Of a DNA stretch of 64,000 bases, positions 59,372 to 64,000 are shown piece by piece. Every line of letters starts with the position of its first letter. Position 1 is the first letter of the stretch. Both the position numbers and the translations under genes were made by a program. The DNA is taken from the NCBI GenBank assembly GCA_947586055.1, contig CANPXL010000010.1:34762-98761 (forward strand), in the 5' to 3' direction. The DNA comes from an uncultured Acetatifactor sp. (GTDB lineage Bacteria; Bacillota; Clostridia; Lachnospirales; Lachnospiraceae). The notes beneath the pieces were generated by a model, which saw only the letters and a program-made list of their open reading frames with translations, did no database searches and was not told where the DNA came from.

Positions 59372-60100
59372 TCATCTGTCGGCATTGATGATTTTTTCCA
59401 CATAACTGCGGAGCAGGAGCACTTGCGCCGGGATATAACAGGTCCAGACAATAAAAGCGGCAATCCCATAAACCGGATGGCTCGTCGATAAAAATTCCCC
59501 GGCGACGGTGCGCACCAGAATGGCATAATCACATCCGGCGAAAAAAGTAATGCCCAGCGCGAACAGCAGCGTCTCTCTGCTGCCGGTTTTCCCATGCCGT
59601 ATCCATGCGCAGAACAGATTGACCGTGAGCTGTACCATGTTAGCCATTGCCAACGCATTATCTGCATGCAGCATTCCGACATTCCAGAGCAGCAGAAGGA
59701 TCCCAGCATACAGAAGCAGGCGCAGAGAAACGTTTTTCCATGTGGGTTTCATATAAATCATGTAAACTGTTTCTACCAAGGTAAAAAACAGGTATCCCCA
59801 AATACGCTTTCCGGCAATGACGCACATAAAGAAATCCGCTGTCAGAGTAAGCGCAAAGGCCAGTGGAATCAGGTTCTCACAAAAATGCAGACGGCGCCCG
59901 TGCCGCAGAAAGAGATATGAAATCATAAGGAAATTACACACGATCGTACAATACCGCAGGATAGCCAAAGGAGACCCCGCGATCCCCGGATCTCCCTGCC
60001 CCGGCACCCGCCACACCTGCTCCGCAGTTTTTATAACGAGAAAAAGAGAGAACTCTACAAGATAATAAATATGCAAAATCACAGCATCCTTTTTGGACAT
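59372..60100 (-). CDS. Polytopic membrane protein (242 aa), weak YhhN resemblance
   Basis: Seven or so membrane helices (LIPLAFALTLTADFFMCVIAG; TLLFALGITFFAGCDYAILV). The spacing of an Asp in two helices (LTADFF, FAGCDYAIL) faintly resembles YhhN/lysoplasmalogenase proteins, but I would not assign that. AAAGGAGTTAATAAA precedes the ATG. The NlpC/P60-like gene ends 42 bp upstream of it, so the two may be one transcript. Confidence 0.7.
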   Translation of the reverse strand: MSKKDAVILHIYYLVEFSLFLVIKTAEQVWRVPGQGDPGIAGSPLAILRYCTIVCNFLMISYLFLRHGRRLHFCENLIPLAFALTLTADFFMCVIAGKRIWGYLFFTLVETVYMIYMKPTWKNVSLRLLLYAGILLLLWNVGMLHADNALAMANMVQLTVNLFCAWIRHGKTGSRETLLFALGITFFAGCDYAILVRTVAGEFLSTSHPVYGIAAFIVWTCYIPAQVLLLRSYVEKIINADR

Positions 60101-60142
60101 TTTATTAACTCCTTTTATCCGTCTTTGGTGTATCGTTTTTTG

Positions 60143-61039
60143 TCATACTCTCTTGATCCGGACCTCTCCTTTCCGGTCCAGATTATCTGCCTTAAGCAGA
60201 TCGCACGGCGCAACGAAAAGAGCATAGACCGGCAGATCCACGCCTGCGCGTTTCAAAATCTTCTCCATTTTGTCAAGGAACTTCCTGGCCTTATGTACAA
60301 GGCCGCCCAAATTTTCAGCTGTGCACAGTTCGCAGTCTTTCCGTTCGCTTTCTTCCATTGCCTCGTAAAGTTCCCTGGAAATCTCTTCCATATCCGGCGC
60401 CTGAAATTCTATGGACGCCAAACGGTCTGCCTCGACGGTGGTCTCTTCGGACAAAGGATCGCATTTTGCCGCGAGATCCGCCAGACAAACAGCTTGCTCC
60501 GACTGCCTGTTTTTCGCCTGAAGCAGCCCGTCATGTATTATGATCTTATATTTTTCTCCGCAGTCCAGATAAATCTGATAAACCAGCTGAGAGCATACCA
60601 TAGCCTTTTTACCATCTTTATGGATCAGTTTGTTCATCATTTTATCCAACTCCGCACAGGCCATCTCCAGAATACAGTCCATAATTATCTGCCACCGCTT
60701 TGTGGCGCGAACCGACCGATAAATGATCAGCCCGGCAAAAAACACCAGATCCGGATAGTCATAATGAATTTTTTCATCCAGATACTTTTTAGCCGCAGCC
60801 TGCAGCGGCGCCGCATCCTGCTTTGGACTGAGCCGCAGCAAATACGCGTCGTCTCCGTCAGCCGTCTCCTTGCACGGGTTGCAGACGATCCCGCTGCTGC
60901 TCATCTCCACGATATTCTCGTCCTGATAATACATGGCAGCATGGCTGACATCGGAATCCGTCAGCTTTGCAATACATTTGCTCAGCCAGTTGTCACCAGC
61001 CTTAAATACCAAAATATCTCCCGATTGCAAATTACCCAT
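60143..61039 (-). CDS. YiiX-type NlpC/P60-like cysteine hydrolase
   Basis: 298 residues from ATG 61039 (AGGAGAATTTT upstream). Opening GNLQSGDILVFKAGDNWLS and VSHAAMYYQDENIVEM place the catalytic His at 33, and MVCSQLVYQIY gives Cys149: the permuted papain order (His before Cys) of YiiX/YebB proteins. No signal peptide. A 100-residue charged tail follows. These enzymes cut amide or ester bonds, often acyl groups; the substrate is not known. Confidence 0.8.
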   Translation of the reverse strand: MGNLQSGDILVFKAGDNWLSKCIAKLTDSDVSHAAMYYQDENIVEMSSSGIVCNPCKETADGDDAYLLRLSPKQDAAPLQAAAKKYLDEKIHYDYPDLVFFAGLIIYRSVRATKRWQIIMDCILEMACAELDKMMNKLIHKDGKKAMVCSQLVYQIYLDCGEKYKIIIHDGLLQAKNRQSEQAVCLADLAAKCDPLSEETTVEADRLASIEFQAPDMEEISRELYEAMEESERKDCELCTAENLGGLVHKARKFLDKMEKILKRAGVDLPVYALFVAPCDLLKADNLDRKGEVRIKRV

Positions 61040-61173
61040 AAAATTCTCCTTTCCCGCTACAGCAACATCGCTCATCCAAAGGCGCGAAGCCGGTATCTTT
61101 GAAAATTCAGCCATGCCACTTTGGTTTGGCCATTTCGTATAGCATTTTACATCTACTTTAAGTTGCTATTATA

Positions 61174-61202
61174 ATAATATTTGGTTTTATAAGATTTCGC
61201 AA
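61174..61202 (-). promoter_or_regulatory. Promoter of the YiiX-type gene
   Basis: On the minus strand TTGCGA (61197-61202), 17-bp spacer, TATTAT (61174-61179). The remainder of the 330-bp gap to 61369 holds a hairpin at about 61224-61254 with no gene to end, and the divergent promoter at 61287. Confidence 0.55.
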
Positions 61203-61286
61203 TCTTTTTTTGGAAAACATTTGAAAAAGGGGGCGACATTTTCAGCTACTGTCGTCCTCTTTTCTTGCATTGCTTTATTTTATTGA

Positions 61287-61315
61287 TTTACTTTTTGTGA
61301 TTTTTATGGTATTCT
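61287..61315 (+). promoter_or_regulatory. Promoter of the 66-aa gene
   Basis: TTTACT (61287-61292), 17-bp spacer, TATTCT (61310-61315) preceded by TGG (extended -10). Confidence 0.5.
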
Positions 61316-61369
61316 GATTATATCAAGATACCATTATGACAAATTTGTGTTTAGAAAGGAGACAATACC

Positions 61370-61570
61370 ATGGATCATACGACTTTTACCTTCACTTTCA
61401 GCGGGAAAAGAGCGCAGGAAATTGCAGAACGCTTTGCAGCATACTTCTGGGACGGCGGCCTTGATCAGACCATCGAGCAGGATTTTCTGGAAGAATTCGG
61501 TTTAAGCTGCGATGATATGAAAGCTGAAGCGCCTAATCACTGTGTCATCAATACCGACGAACATGAATAA
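61370..61570 (+). CDS. Small acidic hypothetical protein (66 aa)
   Basis: AGAAAGGAGACAATACC before ATG 61370 is a strong ribosome binding site and a promoter lies upstream. Soluble: a strand (TTFTFTFSGKRA), two helices (AQEIAERFAAYFWDGGLDQT, IEQDFLEEFGLS) and NHCVINTDEHE at the end. No family recognised. Confidence 0.7.
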   Translation: MDHTTFTFTFSGKRAQEIAERFAAYFWDGGLDQTIEQDFLEEFGLSCDDMKAEAPNHCVINTDEHE

Positions 61571-61690
61571 GTAACTCAACACAGGAATGCCCGCAGACTG
61601 CGTTACAGCCGAATAAGCGAAGCAAAGGGGAAATCCCGCGGCTGTTCAACGTCAGAGAACATAACCATTTCATTTTTCAGTGAAATAATT
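61571..61690 (+). other. Possible structured RNA segment
   Basis: ACAGCCG pairs with CGGCTGT about 30 nt later, enclosing a GGGGAAATCCC hairpin. It directly follows the 66-aa gene. It might be a 3'-end structure or a small RNA; nothing matches a class I know. Confidence 0.25.
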
Positions 61691-61693
61691 ACA

Positions 61694-61867
61694 ATGGCAG
61701 TTCAAACAATTATAATTGTTTTACTTATTTTCTCATTAATTTTTGCACTGAAACCGATTATAAAAGATTTTTTATATCGCGATTATAACAAATATAGCGA
61801 ACTAATTTATGATTTAAGACAAATCAAACTTTTTTATGCAAAAGAAAATTCTTCATCTTCAAATTAG
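61694..61867 (+). CDS. Small membrane protein (57 aa), tentative
   Basis: ATG 61694 to TAG 61867: an N-terminal helix (MAVQTIIIVLLIFSLIFAL) and a basic, Tyr-rich tail ending SSSSN. AT-rich and without a convincing ribosome binding site, so it may be a decayed or incidental ORF. Confidence 0.35.
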   Translation: MAVQTIIIVLLIFSLIFALKPIIKDFLYRDYNKYSELIYDLRQIKLFYAKENSSSSN

Positions 61868-61914
61868 AGAACACATAGAACAATTTCCAAAATTATTGTC
61901 ACTCAACAAAACAA

Positions 61915-61952
61915 GAGCCAGGGGACGCCATAAATTCGGCATTTCCTGGCTC
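61915..61952 (-). terminator. Terminator of the decayed operon
   Basis: Arms GAGCCAGG and CCTGGCTC with inner GCC/GGC pairing; minus-strand tail TTGTTTTGTTG, 7 bp after the nucleotidyltransferase fragment. Confidence 0.6.
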
Positions 61953-61959
61953 ATGTACA

Positions 61960-62157
61960 TTACTTAAACCTGACGCGTCCTTTGCTTTTGATAAAAAGGC
62001 AATGCTTCCATCCATATTCTGAAATGATCTGCATCGATATCAATGGCAGAAAAACCTTATCATATTTTAAATTCATATCGACTACAAAATCCGACAACCT
62101 GTCTTCTGTATCTGAATCCGGCTTACCATGCATAACCAGAGCAATATCAATATCCGC
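61960..62157 (-). pseudogene. 5'-truncated MNT-type nucleotidyltransferase
   Basis: 65 codons reading ADIDIALVMHGKPDSD...LSDFVVDMNLKYDKVFLPL. This is the metal-binding ...SDIDI... strand and the following part of a minimal nucleotidyltransferase, but the N-terminal GSxARG helix is missing and stop codons lie directly upstream. Such proteins are often antitoxins of HEPN partners; the gene just upstream (62198-62641) could be the former partner. Confidence 0.65.
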
Positions 62158-62197
62158 TTAATTTTACTTCAATTTTCTCACATTCCCAAATGGATTT

Positions 62198-62641
62198 CTA
62201 TATCCTTCCATACCATGATTCTTTATCCAGTTCAATATACTTAAAGTGATTGTTTCTGCAGATTAATTGAGTTTCGTGATATATGATCAGGCTGCATTTA
62301 ATATAGATCCACACAACTTTTCTGATATACGCCGCTACATTTTCATACATCATGCAGGCACACCGGCTGATGCTGTACATATATGCCAGTTCACCCGCAG
62401 ATACGCACTCCTGATATTCCGCCCGATTTTCCGATATCCGCAGAAACGCCAGTACATATCGTATGTAATTCTGCGCGTATTCTTCAAAGGGGTATTTACC
62501 ATAATATTCATCAACCAGTACCGCGTTTGTATCTCTCATTGTTTTGATTACATGTTCTGCATTTTGAAAGGTACTTTTGCAGCATTCATACTTATGTCTT
62601 TCAAAATAGGTTTCTCTTTGTGCTTTTTGAGATTTTGCCAT
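62198..62641 (-). CDS. Hypothetical helical protein (147 aa), possible HEPN-like partner
   Basis: All-helical and Cys/Tyr-rich (YFERHKYECCKSTFQNAEHVI; AYMYSISRCACMMYENVAAY). No R-x4-6-H motif typical of HEPN nucleases is clear. It lies 40 bp before the nucleotidyltransferase fragment on the same strand. The upstream ribosome binding site is poor (AGAGAAACAT), AT-rich surroundings; it may be decaying. Family not recognised. Confidence 0.5.
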   Translation of the reverse strand: MAKSQKAQRETYFERHKYECCKSTFQNAEHVIKTMRDTNAVLVDEYYGKYPFEEYAQNYIRYVLAFLRISENRAEYQECVSAGELAYMYSISRCACMMYENVAAYIRKVVWIYIKCSLIIYHETQLICRNNHFKYIELDKESWYGRI

Positions 62642-62844
62642 ATGTTTCTCTCAACGCTTTCTTAAAAGTAATCAAGTATTAAATTTTAAACGTGGATTTA
62701 TTCATCTGCAGAAGCAGTTTTATCTCTTCCTGCTAACCTTCTATCCCTCTATTATACAGTATTCGCAGGCATTTCCCAACCATAAATTTCAGAATCGCTG
62801 TTACATCCTTACCTAAGAAAATTACTTTAAAATCCGTTTAGTTT

Positions 62845-63123
62845 CTATTCCGTATCCCAAACTTCACGATACGCATTGATCTGATCAGCTATCATTTCTG
62901 GATAAATGCCATAATAGTGTCTGCATAACTCCTTAAACAACTCCAAAACCGTATCATCTGCACAAAAATCAAGCATAGCGTCTAAAATATGTTCCACTTC
63001 ATTCAACGGAGCAGTTCTGCTGCATAAATCGCAAACAATAGGTTTATATTGTAAATATTCCATCTCATTTATTTTTTTCAGTTGAAATGCAATTTCTTTT
63101 ATTTCATCAACAAAATGATCCAT
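62845..63123 (-). CDS. Hypothetical protein (92 aa)
   Basis: ATG 63123 with CTGGAG nine nt upstream. Acidic helical protein (FVDEIKEIAFQLKKINEMEYL; DTVLELFKELCRHYYGIYPEM). It begins just after the regulator pseudogene. It resembles small immunity-type or helper proteins in style only; no family recognised. Confidence 0.5.
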   Translation of the reverse strand: MDHFVDEIKEIAFQLKKINEMEYLQYKPIVCDLCSRTAPLNEVEHILDAMLDFCADDTVLELFKELCRHYYGIYPEMIADQINAYREVWDTE

Positions 63124-63126
63124 CCA

Positions 63127-63498
63127 CTACTCCAGCTTTACTTTTCGCTCATCAATTCGCTCATTTGAAATAAGCGAATTAGTTTTCCCACCCGAAAGTA
63201 GCTCCAGATATCTATCACACGCCTTGCAAAGCACCATAACTCCTGACTTGCTGATATTATATTCCCGCAGCGGATCGTCATATCTGGCACAGGCTTCTTT
63301 CATCTTATCAAATCCACGTCCCCAGGCTTTGATCATTCCGCTCATGAAAGAGACATTGCCAGTTTGGGATTATAGGGCTTTGAGGAATGTTTTATAAACA
63401 GCTTGTCCGTTGAATCCAGACCTTCCGGCATCTCCCCATCATTCCAGATATTCGTCATGCCATGTTTCTTTCCATTCGATTGTTTGATGTTCTGGCAT
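63127..63498 (-). pseudogene. Deleted and frameshifted AlbA_2/ATP-binding regulator
   Basis: Three pieces in order match one family. At 63498 MPEHQTIEWKETWHDEYLE is the usual N-terminus of AlbA_2 (Schlafen-like) regulators, ending in a stop. Then, in another frame, IWNDGEMPEGLDSTDKL and KHSSKPYNPKLA from the C-terminal ATPase part, then after a further frameshift MIKAWGRGFDKMKEACARYD. The central several hundred codons are gone. Intact members control transcription with a GHKL-like ATPase end. Confidence 0.75.
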
Positions 63499-63652
63499 AC
63501 TTTTTACCTACTTTTAACAGACTTCATTCTATTATTCTTCTTCAAACGGCTTGGCTTTAGCAGGCGGCATGACCTAGCGAATCAACTCGCCGCCGTATTC
63601 AGAGCAAGGAACCGCGGCTTCTGCAGAGCTGCCCTTTTCCTTTCCAATTCTA

Positions 63653-63922
63653 TCAATTGTCTATCCCCAACAATCTTTTACTCAAGCTTGTCAGCTTCTT
63701 CACACTCCATCCGACTACGAATTTAAAAACAAAAGCAAATGCTGTAACGACGACCACATAAAGCAGCAGATATACAAATTTTAGAGACATTTTTTCCGGA
63801 ATCCCTAAATAAGCCGGGAAAATAGATGTCCTAAAAACATCATGCACCAAATACATACACAATGTCAAATCCGACCAACTTTGGATCCACTTTTTTTCAT
63901 AGAAGCTGCTCTGTGAAGGCAA
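63653..63922 (-). pseudogene. C-terminal fragment of an acyltransferase-3 membrane protein
   Basis: 89 codons beginning at a non-standard TTG with no ribosome binding site. WSDLTLCMYLVHDVFRTS is the last conserved helix region of acyltransferase 3 proteins (TFGIYLIH in others), then two more helices (FVYLLLYVVVVTAFAFVF). The catalytic N-terminal half is missing; an unrelated 25-codon ORF (63897-63974) overlaps its start. Confidence 0.6.
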
Positions 63923-64000
63923 AAAACGTAAGCGTAAAATCGCCCGCCTTTACCTCAGTTAGTTTTTCTGCCATACTTTAAAAAACTCATAAAACTAATA

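Noticed and set aside
61224..61254. Hairpin followed by T-rich sequence
   Set aside because: No gene on either strand ends there, so calling it a terminator is unsupported; noted only in the gap description.
63897..63974. 25-codon minus-strand ORF MAEKLTEVKAGDFTLTFF...
   Set aside because: Has an ATG but no clear ribosome binding site and overlaps a decayed acyltransferase fragment; likely a leftover.
1..64000. CRISPR arrays, tRNA/rRNA genes, intact insertion sequences
   Set aside because: I looked for regularly spaced repeats, cloverleaf-like segments and transposase motifs and found none I can support.

Overview
The window reads as chromosomal DNA of a gut-type Lachnospiraceae (Clostridia). 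Evidence: Gram-positive A/G-rich ribosome binding sites before almost every gene, sigma-A style promoters (TTGACA/TATAAT with 17-bp spacers), many LytTR and OmpR two-component systems, DUF6033-type and FlxA-like proteins, a Clostridia-style Tad pilus operon, fused PotCD and an aldo/keto reductase with two 4Fe-4S motifs. Most of the window is moderately GC-rich; the last 2.4 kb is AT-richer and decayed. No rRNA, tRNA, CRISPR array or intact insertion sequence was recognised.

Layout. 1-6.8 kb: a minus-strand Tad (type IVb pilus) operon, tadA-tadB-tadC, pilin-like and TadE-like proteins, a CpaB-like protein, then a large secreted InlB-repeat protein running off the window. 6.9-12 kb: small membrane protein, serine hydrolase, GH2 glycosidase, MATE exporter. 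12.2-16 kb: sugar operon (xylulokinase, DUF4867-like protein, fucose/arabinose isomerase-like protein). 16-24 kb: chemoreceptor, reductase and polyamine ABC operon (potA-potB-potCD). 24.2-29.7 kb: solute-binding lipoprotein followed by a 1310-residue sensor carrying both an intact GGDEF motif and a hybrid kinase. 29.7-38 kb: MoxR ATPase/VWA/LRR operon, aspS, an ECF sigma with anti-sigma factor, an acetyltransferase.

39-51 kb is the most unusual part: a cluster of signal-peptide-less, Ala/Glu/Lys-rich proteins (two or three DUF6033-like, one FlxA-like, two unrecognised) interleaved with two LytTR two-component systems and a BlaI/BlaR1 pair. Five of the six end in the same short C-terminal pattern (hydrophobic-Asp-hydrophobic-polar-hydrophobic), three share a leader element, and broken copies of two family members lie between them. 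A likely type I toxin/antisense RNA module sits at 47.0-47.4 kb.

51.4-61.6 kb: GH13 glycosidase; an OmpR-type two-component system whose own promoter and those of two small-membrane-protein genes carry GCAAAC-like boxes at an identical distance from the -10 box; a protein built of 11-residue amphipathic repeats; a sugar-phosphate isomerase-like TIM barrel; an AraC-GGDEF fusion; a membrane protein; a NlpC/P60-type hydrolase. 61.9-64 kb is a gene graveyard with truncated nucleotidyltransferase, AlbA_2/ATP-binding regulator and acyltransferase fragments.
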